In this document: piece by piece, positions 25,903 to 33,495 of the stretch
Numbering within the stretch: the first letter of the stretch is position 1
Layout of the letters: each line of letters begins with the position of its first letter
The notes under the pieces: model-generated
What the model was told of the DNA's origin: nothing
The model's input: the letters and a program-made list of their open reading frames with translations, nothing else
The model's database searches: none
Assembly: GCA_016212165.1 (NCBI GenBank)
Contig: JACRGY010000137.1
Span: 1-59,281 of the forward strand
Direction: 5' to 3'
Length of the DNA stretch: 59,281 nt
Source: Nitrospirota bacterium
GTDB lineage: Bacteria > Nitrospirota > Thermodesulfovibrionia > Thermodesulfovibrionales > UBA1546
Translations under genes and position numbers: made by a program

Positions 25903-26994
25903 TTAGTAATGCAGAGGTTTTGGGTCTATTTTTTTGAGATGGAAAACAGCTTTTTCCCTATGACAATTATACCTTACACACCGGATTAATTCAATATTGG
26001 AATGTTGCGCAGCCTTGAGGATGTTAATGCCGTGGGGATTGTCCTGTACCGGATTTGCATAGCAGGCCTGATTTTTAAGCATCAGGGCCCCTGCCGCGCA
26101 ATTAAAGGCGCTGCCTATCATCATGCTGCCGAAGAGCGGGGAATAAGCTGCTGTTGGAATGTCAGAAGAGACAGAATCCCTGTAAGCAGACTCATCAGCC
26201 AGCATGCCGTCGGTATCAATTATATTCAGGTCAACCGAAGGTGTGTGAATGTTGTCATTGCCAAACCGGATATTTTCAACTTTGCAATAAGCATTGCCTG
26301 AGTTCTCCCTGCTCATCAAAAAGAAAACAGCGCCTTCTCCAGGGACCTGGCATGCAGGCCTGAAATTAAAGGGCCTTATTTTGCCGTCGTGTGACGGCGC
26401 CAGCTTCTGGTCGTAGACATATCTCATGACATCGCCGTATTGTTCAGCTGCGCCGACAAGCACGTAGTCATGCCGGCCCTCATTAAGCCATGCCTGCGCC
26501 AGCTGCAGTGCATGCTGGAAACAGAAATAAAAATTGGTCACTGTTAATGCCGGGCCGTGGATATCAAGGACAGAGGTTATATAAGATGCGGCTGCATTAT
26601 GCACTGAATTAGAAAATATTGTAGGAGAAACAGCTGCCTCGCCATAGTCAAGGATATTGTCCAGAAAATCAAAAGTGGTAACATGCGCTCCGAAGGCCGT
26701 GGCTAAAATTACGCCAATATTTTTTTTGTTTATGTTTTCTATCCTGCTGTTTTGCAGTGCGCCTGAAGCAGCCAGAACAGCCATTTTGCTGAATTTGTCC
26801 GAACGCCTTGTTTTTTTCAATAATGACCTGTCTGCCAAGGTTTCAAGATTAACAGTGAAGGCAGGCAATTTCTTATCTTTTAAATGAGGGGCGACTGCTT
26901 CAGAAGGACTTTGCCATCCCCTCTTCAGGGCATTTTCAAAAGAATCAATGCCAATGCCCCTGGCGAATATAATGCCGATGCCAAGGATGTTCAT
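25903..26994 (-). CDS. Ketosynthase-like protein without catalytic residues (chain-length-factor-like)
   Basis: The 363-residue protein aligns with FabF-type ketosynthases around GPALTVTNFYFCFQHAL, but the catalytic Cys position is Tyr156; a cysteine is two residues further on (Cys158). The His of GHTLGAAG is also lost (SAFNCAAG), and the NAHGT region is unrecognisable. It therefore cannot be a normal condensing enzyme. Type II PKS systems use such a KS-beta partner to set chain length, and aryl-polyene clusters have one too. The likely active partner is a nearby complete KS. Confidence 0.78.
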   Translation of the reverse strand: MNILGIGIIFARGIGIDSFENALKRGWQSPSEAVAPHLKDKKLPAFTVNLETLADRSLLKKTRRSDKFSKMAVLAASGALQNSRIENINKKNIGVILATAFGAHVTTFDFLDNILDYGEAAVSPTIFSNSVHNAAASYITSVLDIHGPALTVTNFYFCFQHALQLAQAWLNEGRHDYVLVGAAEQYGDVMRYVYDQKLAPSHDGKIRPFNFRPACQVPGEGAVFFLMSRENSGNAYCKVENIRFGNDNIHTPSVDLNIIDTDGMLADESAYRDSVSSDIPTAAYSPLFGSMMIGSAFNCAAGALMLKNQACYANPVQDNPHGINILKAAQHSNIELIRCVRYNCHREKAVFHLKKIDPKPLHY

Positions 26995-27038
26995 GTTTCA
27001 CTCGCTATGTATTCCGGTTTATGTTTCATAATGTATGT

Positions 27039-28232
27039 TCATTTTTGTTGCAGCCACGCCTCTGGCTGTTCTGAAAAGAATTTTTCAAGGGGAATGCCGG
27101 TGCTGCCCACGATGAGCGTTTTTGCCTTGGGATATTTTGCACGAAATCTTTCCATGCCGGACATTTTTCCACTTCTTCCGCTCTTAACCTCTATGCCCCA
27201 TGTTGACGTACCCCTTGACACAACAAAATCTACCTCATTGTCACCATCCCGCCAATATGTAAGTGCGCAGCTCGTCCCTGAGAGCCCATTAGAGAAGTGC
27301 GCCCCAACAGCATTCTCTGTAAGACGGCCCCACAATGAGGCATCGCTGACCGCCTCCCTGAATGTTCTTGATGAGAGTGCATTTATCAGGGCATTATTCC
27401 AGAGAATCAATTTTGGACTGCTCCCGCGTTTTCTCACCTGCCCTTTGGAAAAAAGCTCCAGTCCGCTCACAAGAAAGGCTGATTCAAGGAGCCTGAGATA
27501 ATGGGCGAGCGTTGTGGTATTGCCAGCATCCTGCAATTGTCCCAGCATCTTGTTATAGGAAAAAATCTGGGCAGGGTAAGTGGCAGATAGTGCAAAAAGA
27601 TGACGCAGAAGCGCAGGCTTGGTAATCTTCTGCATCTGCAGCACATCGCGGGCAAGGACTGTTTCTATAAGCGAATCTGTGATATACCTCTTCCACTGTT
27701 CTTCATCATTGATAAAAACAGCGGCTCCAGGATATCCGCCGAAGTAGAGCCATTTTTTAAAATCCCAGCCAAAGGCTGACGAGCATTCTTTATATGACCA
27801 GTGAGGACACCGTGTCAGGAAGAATCGTCCGGCCAGACTTTCAGTCAGCCCTTCCTGAAGCAATAATGCCGAAGAACCAAGCACCAGCATACGAATATCT
27901 TTTCCCTCATTCTGCGTACGCTCCCAATGCAGCTTCAGGCTCTCGCTCCACCCTCTGACCTTCTGAATTTCATCAAGTACAAGCACAACAGTCTTTCTGC
28001 TTTTCTGTAACTCAACCTCCGCCAAACGCCACTGAGATTCGATCCATTCAGGCCCTGGCGGCAGAGGGCTATCCGCAGATGCATACACAGACGGATAGGA
28101 CAGTTTTTTGAGCACCTGCCTGGATATGGTTGTCTTTCCGACCTGCCTTGGGCCAATAAGAACCTGGAAAACAGGGAGCCGTTTCTTCAGAGAGGATGCG
28201 AGAACTTTGACTAATGGCCGCTCGAATTCCAT
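27039..28232 (-). CDS. AAA ATPase with DUF4143 (AAA_14 type)
   Basis: The 397-residue protein has Walker A GPRQVGKTT (about residues 27-35), Walker B VLVLDEIQKV (about 85-94), the sensor LGSSALLL and a C-terminal restriction-nuclease-like DUF4143 region with EVDFVVSRG and WGIEVKSG. These ATPases are frequent, mobile and poorly understood; some authors see them as addiction or defence genes. It interrupts the lipid cluster between two KS genes and has its own promoter and operator-like palindrome, so I consider it an insertion. No Shine-Dalgarno is present and the start may be leaderless. Confidence 0.85.
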   Translation of the reverse strand: MEFERPLVKVLASSLKKRLPVFQVLIGPRQVGKTTISRQVLKKLSYPSVYASADSPLPPGPEWIESQWRLAEVELQKSRKTVVLVLDEIQKVRGWSESLKLHWERTQNEGKDIRMLVLGSSALLLQEGLTESLAGRFFLTRCPHWSYKECSSAFGWDFKKWLYFGGYPGAAVFINDEEQWKRYITDSLIETVLARDVLQMQKITKPALLRHLFALSATYPAQIFSYNKMLGQLQDAGNTTTLAHYLRLLESAFLVSGLELFSKGQVRKRGSSPKLILWNNALINALSSRTFREAVSDASLWGRLTENAVGAHFSNGLSGTSCALTYWRDGDNEVDFVVSRGTSTWGIEVKSGRSGKMSGMERFRAKYPKAKTLIVGSTGIPLEKFFSEQPEAWLQQK

Positions 28233-28238
28233 GTGAAA

Positions 28239-28268
28239 ATATTACCATTAATTACAAAGGCAAGTCAA
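28239..28268 (-). promoter_or_regulatory. Promoter of the DUF4143 ATPase (probably leaderless)
   Basis: TTGACT (28268-28263) and TAATAT (28244-28239) are 18 bp apart on the minus strand. Transcription would begin at or next to the ATG at 28232, and no ribosome-binding site is seen between. Confidence 0.55.
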
Positions 28269-28271
28269 TAA

Positions 28272-28300
28272 TTACTCAATGGTTGAGTAAAATTACTCAA
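28272..28300. promoter_or_regulatory. Operator-like inverted repeat TTACTCAA-TGG-TTGAGTAA plus a third half-site
   Basis: TTACTCAA (28272-28279) and TTGAGTAA (28283-28290) form a perfect 8-bp inverted repeat with a 3-bp centre. A third copy, TTACTCAA, is at 28293-28300, 21 bp from the first, or two helical turns. The block is immediately upstream of the ATPase -35 element. It is most likely bound by a dimeric regulator, possibly encoded elsewhere. Confidence 0.7.
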
Positions 28301-28321
28301 TTCTATCGTATTATTCGTTCC

Positions 28322-29515
28322 TTACAACCTCCCCAATAAAAGCGCTGCGTTATTTCCGCCAAAGGCAAGGGATGTTGACAGCGCGAACCTTCCATTAATC
28401 TTTGTCTTTTCTCTCACAGGAGCTAAGGGAATTGCCTCATCTTTATTGCTAAAGCCGATGCTGGCCGGTATCCATTCTTCATTAAGAGCTGCGGCAGTGA
28501 ATACTGCCTCCAGCCCTCCTGCTGCGCCAAGGGTATGGCCTGTGAATCCCTTGGTAGAGAGCATCTTAAGTCCCTGCCCGAAAATATTTGCTAAAACCTT
28601 TCCCTCGACTTTGTCGTTCTCAATCGTAGCTGTGCCATGTGCATTGACAAAAGTGACATCCTCAGGTTTTATGCCGGATTCCTTAAGTGCCTTATTGATT
28701 GATGCTGCCAGCCCCACACCTTCAGGGTGAGGAGATGTAAGGTGATAAGCATCACTGGACGAGCCGTATCCCAAAAGATACAGGCCAGAAGCCTTTCCCC
28801 TTTTTTGAGCTGAATGTTTTGTTTCCAATACCAGAACCCCTGCCCCCTCACCCAGGTTCAGTCCTTTGCGGTCCCGGTCAAACGGCGCACATAAATCCCG
28901 GCTTACAATGCCCAAAGAACCGAAACCGCACAAAGGGATACGGTTTAATTCATCTGCTCCTCCGGCAATAGCGATATCACACAGTCCATTATTAAGCCAG
29001 GACAGCGCCACTCCGATTGCGTCGGTCCCTGAAGAACACGCATTAACTATTGTAAGCGAAGGGCCTGAGGCATTAATTTTACGGGAGATGAATTCGGCAA
29101 GGTTACCCTTCAGGTACCGGTCTGCCGGCTCCATGGGCGCTGTTCCGCTATTGCGGTATGATTTGTAGAATTCCATGTCATTGAGCTGGCTTGCTACAGT
29201 TGTGCCCATACAGACGCCAACACGAAATTTCGACAGGTCATTCCCTCGTAGAGCCGAGTCTGCGACAAGCTGTGCGCCTTTAAGAGCTTCGTCAACAGCG
29301 CAAAGTGCAAGGCTTATAGTCCTCTGTCCCTCTAAATAAAATTTTCCGGGGATTTCCCTGACCTCAAAAACAGGATATTCCAGAGGTGTATCAAAGAGAG
29401 ATACGCGCCCTGCATTTCTTTTGCCATCCCTGAATGAATCAAGAGTCCTGGTAAGATTAGCGCCTGCTGCGGAGATTGCGCCCATCCCTGTTATCAGCAC
29501 TTTATTGTCTGTCAT
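28322..29515 (-). CDS. Beta-ketoacyl-ACP synthase (FabF type), complete triad
   Basis: The 397-residue condensing enzyme has Cys160 in NACSSGTDAIG, the first His in VNAHGTATIEND and the second in FTGHTLGAAGG. The FDRDRKGLNLGEGAG block is also intact. It should elongate acyl-ACP chains by decarboxylative condensation with malonyl-ACP. A 14-base gap separates it from the polysaccharide deacetylase upstream; the downstream KS-beta gene is cut off by the ATPase island. Confidence 0.9.
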   Translation of the reverse strand: MTDNKVLITGMGAISAAGANLTRTLDSFRDGKRNAGRVSLFDTPLEYPVFEVREIPGKFYLEGQRTISLALCAVDEALKGAQLVADSALRGNDLSKFRVGVCMGTTVASQLNDMEFYKSYRNSGTAPMEPADRYLKGNLAEFISRKINASGPSLTIVNACSSGTDAIGVALSWLNNGLCDIAIAGGADELNRIPLCGFGSLGIVSRDLCAPFDRDRKGLNLGEGAGVLVLETKHSAQKRGKASGLYLLGYGSSSDAYHLTSPHPEGVGLAASINKALKESGIKPEDVTFVNAHGTATIENDKVEGKVLANIFGQGLKMLSTKGFTGHTLGAAGGLEAVFTAAALNEEWIPASIGFSNKDEAIPLAPVREKTKINGRFALSTSLAFGGNNAALLLGRL

Positions 29516-29529
29516 ATAAGAGGGTGCTG

Positions 29530-30471
29530 CTATAAATAAATATCCAATCCTTTGTCAATTGTTACTATCCGCATGTCCGGATATTTTGTATGGATATATT
29601 CAATTAGTTCAAGAAGGGCTTTTTTCTGATTATAATCCACCCTGTCTGACTTGCAGGCAGCGCCGCTGGACTGGCCTGTAATAATGTCATTTGCCTGTGG
29701 AGTTCCTGATATGGGGACTAAATGCATCACAGAACCATAACCAATAATATTTTTATCAGAGATGTATTTCCCTGCTGCTCCTGAGGGTTTAAAGGTCAAG
29801 TTTTCTCCAGGTATAAAATTACCTGTCTTGCCGGATACTTTGATCTTTACTTCGATTCTGTGGTGGTAGAGAATTAGCCATTTCTTTTCAGAATATGCCT
29901 TGTCAACGTGACCTTCCAGTTTGCTCAGAGGGTGATTGCTTGAGTAGGCCTTCAGGTCATACTGGTCCAGGATGGTCGGAGGGTTTAACCTGTTATGTCC
30001 GCTCCTGCCAGCCCTGTAATATTTTTTTGCAACCTCCCTGATGGTGTAATTGTTTTTGTTGTAAGGGTAAGCAAGATTTTTAACAGTAAGCCCCAGGCCT
30101 TCAAGGGTTGCTTTTGATTGAGCTAATTCAGTTTCGACCTGATCTTCAGGCAGTGTCTTCAGGTTTGGATGTGATACTGTATGGCTTAATATTTCCCAGC
30201 CGTTATTCTGAAGTTCCGTAAGCTGGGAAACATTCAGGTGGCCTCTGGTATTAATCCAATTGGTTGTGATTGCCGAACAGGCAACGTCGCCATGTGCATC
30301 AAAAATATCTTTTGCAACGGTATAGTCCGTATCATTTCCATCATCAAAGATGAAAGTGACAAGAGGGACAGACTTGTCCACAGGGAAGTAGTTATAACTG
30401 CTCCCGCTGCCGGACAATAAAAGTACAACAAGTGTAAATACTGCAAAGATTAAGCGCTTCCTCTTCCCCAT
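29530..30471 (-). CDS. Exported polysaccharide deacetylase (NodB homology)
   Basis: The 313-residue protein has a basic N-terminus and a hydrophobic export segment (FAVFTLVVLLLSGSG), then the NodB fold with TFIFDDGND (metal aspartates) and LSHTVSHPNL (two metal histidines). Carbohydrate-esterase-4 enzymes remove N-acetyl groups from chitin-like, peptidoglycan or exopolysaccharide chains. Its closeness to the KS gene (14 bases) suggests co-transcription, but a link to the lipid product is unproven; it may have come with the adjoining accessory island. Confidence 0.82.
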   Translation of the reverse strand: MGKRKRLIFAVFTLVVLLLSGSGSSYNYFPVDKSVPLVTFIFDDGNDTDYTVAKDIFDAHGDVACSAITTNWINTRGHLNVSQLTELQNNGWEILSHTVSHPNLKTLPEDQVETELAQSKATLEGLGLTVKNLAYPYNKNNYTIREVAKKYYRAGRSGHNRLNPPTILDQYDLKAYSSNHPLSKLEGHVDKAYSEKKWLILYHHRIEVKIKVSGKTGNFIPGENLTFKPSGAAGKYISDKNIIGYGSVMHLVPISGTPQANDIITGQSSGAACKSDRVDYNQKKALLELIEYIHTKYPDMRIVTIDKGLDIYL

Positions 30472-30791
30472 AGTCCCCTGTCTCTTTAAAGTAAACTATT
30501 TTACCTTATATCCTGTATCCATTTCACTATTCTTTTTAAGCCGCCCGTACGCAACCGCAATCGCTTCTCGCAGCGATAGCGTAGACTCGTTCTCCTCGGC
30601 GAATCCGCCTGAGTGCGGACCGGGGCGAGCCGCTCTATTGAGCTATCGAAAAACCTGTCGCTGTCCCTGGTTATTTTTTCCACTCATAAATTCCAGTGTT
30701 TGCGCGGCTTCTCCGGCGCGGGCAGCAGGCTTGTATATTTGTGGTATAGCTCAAAAAGGAAAGCCACCCTTTTGGCAAAACCTTCTGCATA
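30472..30791. other. Gap holding repeat copy 1; no gene seen
   Basis: This 320-bp stretch contains the ~100-bp direct repeat at 30556-30654. Open frames across it are short and have no coding character. Confidence 0.6.
30556..30654. repeat. Direct repeat around the TumE-like module, copy 1
   Basis: About 99 bp containing CTCGCAGCGATAGCGTAGAC and later GGACCGGGGCGAGCCGCTC. It matches 31529-31627 with a constant offset of 973 and few substitutions. The core GGGGCGAGCCGCT resembles the hairpin at 6137-6170. Confidence 0.9.
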
Positions 30792-31181
30792 TTACTTCTC
30801 ACTTTCTATCAGTCCGGTTATTTCTCTGAGGACTTCTTCAAGAGAGGGCATCTTGGCAGGCAGTAATTCTTCAGGAGTATGTTTATGTTCAGGATAGGTT
30901 GATAATTTTTTTGCTTGTGGGTCTAAGGCGTTGTCATATCTGAAGATAAGGGTATTGTCTTTTGATAAGAAGTTATAGCCATACTTAAGGATATTAACAC
31001 CTTCGGATTTAAAGACTACAAATTCCTTAAAGTGCAGTTTGGCGCTATTTGTGAAAACAATCGTTCCGGTTATAAATGCCGCATTTGGGGGACGTTCTTC
31101 AAAGGCAAGGTTTTGGGATTCTATAAAAGGATTAGCTGAGAGGACATTAAGAATTTCATTCAGGTAGTCTTTTATTTGCAT
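30792..31181 (-). CDS. TumE-like (DUF6516) toxin
   Basis: This 129-residue protein looks like DUF6516/TumE: after a short helix it has a beta-rich core with ATFI-like AAFITGTIVFTNSAKLHF and YGYNFLSKDNTLIFRYDNA, then YPEHKHTPEELLPAKMPSLE, the conserved histidine segment and a C-terminal helix. It overlaps the upstream partner by ten bases (ATGCAAATAA). The family is annotated as the toxin of a type II pair; the mechanism is not known to me. Confidence 0.65.
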   Translation of the reverse strand: MQIKDYLNEILNVLSANPFIESQNLAFEERPPNAAFITGTIVFTNSAKLHFKEFVVFKSEGVNILKYGYNFLSKDNTLIFRYDNALDPQAKKLSTYPEHKHTPEELLPAKMPSLEEVLREITGLIESEK

Positions 31182-31462
31182 ATCTCGACTGATTCAAGTT
31201 CTTTTAATTCAGCTTCGATATGTTTTGAAATCTCTATCTCACCTTCAAGCTCGATAAGCTGCATGTCCTGGGCTTCGGAATGATCGACCTCTCCTCTCAT
31301 GAGTTTATCAATATTAACACCAAGTTGTTCAGCCATTCTGCTGATCTTCTCTCTCGTTATTCTCAGAGTTTCTATGAGAATGCGCTTTTCTCGGTCTATA
31401 GCATTTTTTAAAAGTGGAATAGCCATATCAGGCGAATTGCTCTTTAAAGATATAGTCTGCAT
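31172..31462 (-). CDS. TumA-like antitoxin / partner
   Basis: The start at 31462 is chosen because AGGAGG lies eight bases upstream; a GTG at 31471 is inside that site. The 96-residue protein is largely helical and charged, with a helix-turn-helix-like segment (ITREKISRMAEQLGVNIDKLM) near the middle that would allow operator binding, and an acidic C-terminal half. Gene order is antitoxin first, then toxin. Confidence 0.6.
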   Translation of the reverse strand: MQTISLKSNSPDMAIPLLKNAIDREKRILIETLRITREKISRMAEQLGVNIDKLMRGEVDHSEAQDMQLIELEGEIEISKHIEAELKELESVEICK

Positions 31463-31528
31463 GGCAAACACCTCCTTTTCTGTTATTTTACCACAGAAAG
31501 ACTTTATTCATCTTTTCCCCTCCACAAT

Positions 31529-31627
31529 CGCAATCTCTTCTCGCAGCGATAGCGTAGACTCGTTCTCCTCGGCGAATCCGCCTGGGTGCGGACCGGGGCG
31601 AGCTGCTCTATTCCGCTATCGAAAACC
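31529..31627. repeat. Direct repeat around the TumE-like module, copy 2
   Basis: Partner of 30556-30654 in the same orientation. The two copies bracket the toxin-antitoxin-like genes as the brnTA pair is bracketed at 9465 and 10269, though the repeat sequences are different. Confidence 0.9.
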
Positions 31628-31680
31628 GGTCGCGGGCTCTAATTATTCCTAACTTACTTTTTATGAAATATTATTCTTAG

Positions 31681-33168
31681 TTAATTTGTCATTTGTTTAA
31701 TAATATCTTCAAATTTTGCCTTGAAAGTATCGGCTAGAACAGGATTGTCTTCTTTCCATCTATTAAAAAGTTTGCTGCATCCTCTTCCCCAATAAAGTTT
31801 TTGATTATTAAACCAACTTTTCATCACGCTGCGATCTGCGCTTATATTTGGTTGATCCCTAAAACAAAATTGGTAAGTATATCCTCCCGTTGTTCCCCAA
31901 AATTTATCATTTGTCGGCAAACTTTTAAGAAATTCATGAAAAATATTTTCCGGTCTACTTTGGCCTGGCAAAAGAATTACTCTTGGACATTTATTCCGCC
32001 TTCGCACTTTGTGTTTATCGCCGTCAAGCACAAATATGCTCTGGCTAAATACTGGGATGCGTTTGTTTGCTATATCTACTAACCAATCTGCCCCGAAATT
32101 ATCTTTAACAAACGAAATATGCTTCGTTATCTTATTTCCTAATAAATTAGAAATCCAGAACCTCGCTTCACTATCTTCGGAAAAAATCAAGATTTTATCT
32201 ATTTTTTTACGAATTGGGAGCTGCACTTTTAGATCGTTGATAATTTCTTCAATCGTGATTTGGTTTTGAGCATTTTTAACTATGCCAGAATTATTGGTTA
32301 AATAAATTACTTTTGAATGGTGTTGATATTTAGGATCCATCATGGTTTCAACAATATCAGTTGAATGCGTTGTAAATATCACCTGTAGATTTAGGTCCTG
32401 ACTAACCCTAAACAATTTTTCAATTAATTTAATTTGAGCAGCTGGATACAAGGTTGCATCTATCTCATCAATCAATAATATTCCACCAGGGTAAGAATCT
32501 CTCATTAAATCCTTTAATTTTTCAAATGATAATATCGCAGTTAATATTTGACCGATATTATCCTGACCTGCAGAATTACCGATACAGTCATACTTATCAG
32601 TTTTCGTAGCATAAAAACTTTTACTAAATACCTCGACGTATTCAGGATTGATTTGTTCATTTAGCAAAAGAATTTCATTGTGTAAATTTTGATATTTCTG
32701 CGCCTGTTCAACGCTTAGTCCCTTTACTTCGTGTTTAACCGACGATTCTTGAGCCAAAGGGAAGAGCCTTCTTAACCCAAGGTATATTACTGGAAATTTG
32801 ACCTTTCCTTCTTCTTTCGCACTTTTACCAACCCTCAAACGCAATGACATTTCTTTTCCTCGCTCTTTTCTATCATACGAAAGAACGGGAATTGTTGTTT
32901 CATCATCTAATTCAATCACATAGCTGTGATCTTTCGGTTTGTCATATTCAGGAGAAAATCTAAAAATTTCTGAATATTGAGTTGTAAACTGCTTTTCATC
33001 CAAGGTTTTATAGTCAGCAGGAAAAATAAAAACATGCCCAGCCAATCCTAAAATTGAAGACTTCCCGGTTCCATTTTGGCCCGCGATAGCAGTAAGTCTT
33101 TCCCCAAAAGAAAGCACAATATTCTGAAGATGTCTAAACTTATTAACTGTTATTTTGTTTATCTTCAT
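31681..33168 (-). CDS. OLD-family-like ATPase with probable TOPRIM nuclease domain
   Basis: The 495-residue protein has an ABC-type P-loop GQNGTGKSS (30-38), Walker B GGILLIDEIDATL and a His-switch in FTTHSTDIVE. The C-terminal part has TOPRIM-like ILIFSEDSEARFW and FVLDGDKHK (acidic metal ligands). ABC ATPase plus TOPRIM is the OLD nuclease layout, used in phage defence (OLD, GajA). No gajB-like helicase follows, so it would be a stand-alone class-1-like OLD. Base and codon use are AT-richer than the flanking cluster genes, so the gene is probably a recent insertion. Confidence 0.78.
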   Translation of the reverse strand: MKINKITVNKFRHLQNIVLSFGERLTAIAGQNGTGKSSILGLAGHVFIFPADYKTLDEKQFTTQYSEIFRFSPEYDKPKDHSYVIELDDETTIPVLSYDRKERGKEMSLRLRVGKSAKEEGKVKFPVIYLGLRRLFPLAQESSVKHEVKGLSVEQAQKYQNLHNEILLLNEQINPEYVEVFSKSFYATKTDKYDCIGNSAGQDNIGQILTAILSFEKLKDLMRDSYPGGILLIDEIDATLYPAAQIKLIEKLFRVSQDLNLQVIFTTHSTDIVETMMDPKYQHHSKVIYLTNNSGIVKNAQNQITIEEIINDLKVQLPIRKKIDKILIFSEDSEARFWISNLLGNKITKHISFVKDNFGADWLVDIANKRIPVFSQSIFVLDGDKHKVRRRNKCPRVILLPGQSRPENIFHEFLKSLPTNDKFWGTTGGYTYQFCFRDQPNISADRSVMKSWFNNQKLYWGRGCSKLFNRWKEDNPVLADTFKAKFEDIIKQMTN

Positions 33169-33256
33169 AATAACTTACTTGCAAATCCTTCTGTATACTC
33201 TCAAAAATTGCTTCTGGGATAGAATTAAATCTGATCCACTTCCCCATTTGCTTCAT
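33143..33256 (-). CDS. Short leader frame overlapping the OLD-like gene
   Basis: A 37-residue frame begins MKQMGKWIRFNSIPEA after GAGGGG ten bases upstream, and ends QNNS. It overlaps the ATPase start by 26 bases. The frame is open upstream for about 15 more codons with no start, so it may be the 3' remnant of a gene truncated by the insertion, or a small upstream gene that couples translation. Confidence 0.35.
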   Translation of the reverse strand: MKQMGKWIRFNSIPEAIFESIQKDLQVSYYEDKQNNS

Positions 33257-33495
33257 TCGCAATTTCCCCTCAATCTTACCCCACGCAAGAGGGAAAGTGC
33301 AATAGATTAACGGCAGGGTTCATTCATCCTTCGCAGTTCATCCTTCGCAGCGCTGCGGAGAATGGATGCTACGGAGAACGGAAGGGGTCGAGGGGTCAAG
33401 GGTTCGAGTTGAAAAGAAGAAGCATGAGAACGGAGAAGTTTATTTCTCAACCTCTCTTTTAAATCCAATCTTTGTGCGCTTTGTCGCCGGAGGCA
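33257..33495. other. Junction of island and cluster with tandem and inverted repeats
   Basis: CATCCTTCGCAG occurs twice in tandem (from 33325 and 33339). The second copy forms an imperfect hairpin with GCTGCGGAGAATGGATG (to 33368). A G-rich tract (GGGGTCGAGGGGTCAAGGG) follows near 33385-33403. No gene is visible. The structure could terminate cluster transcription after the HemN-like gene or mark an insertion point. Confidence 0.5.

Noticed and set aside
30501-31660. Possible CRISPR array from the repeated ~100-bp units
   Set aside because: Only two copies, each about 100 bp and 973 bp apart with genes between them; no short regular spacers and no cas genes.
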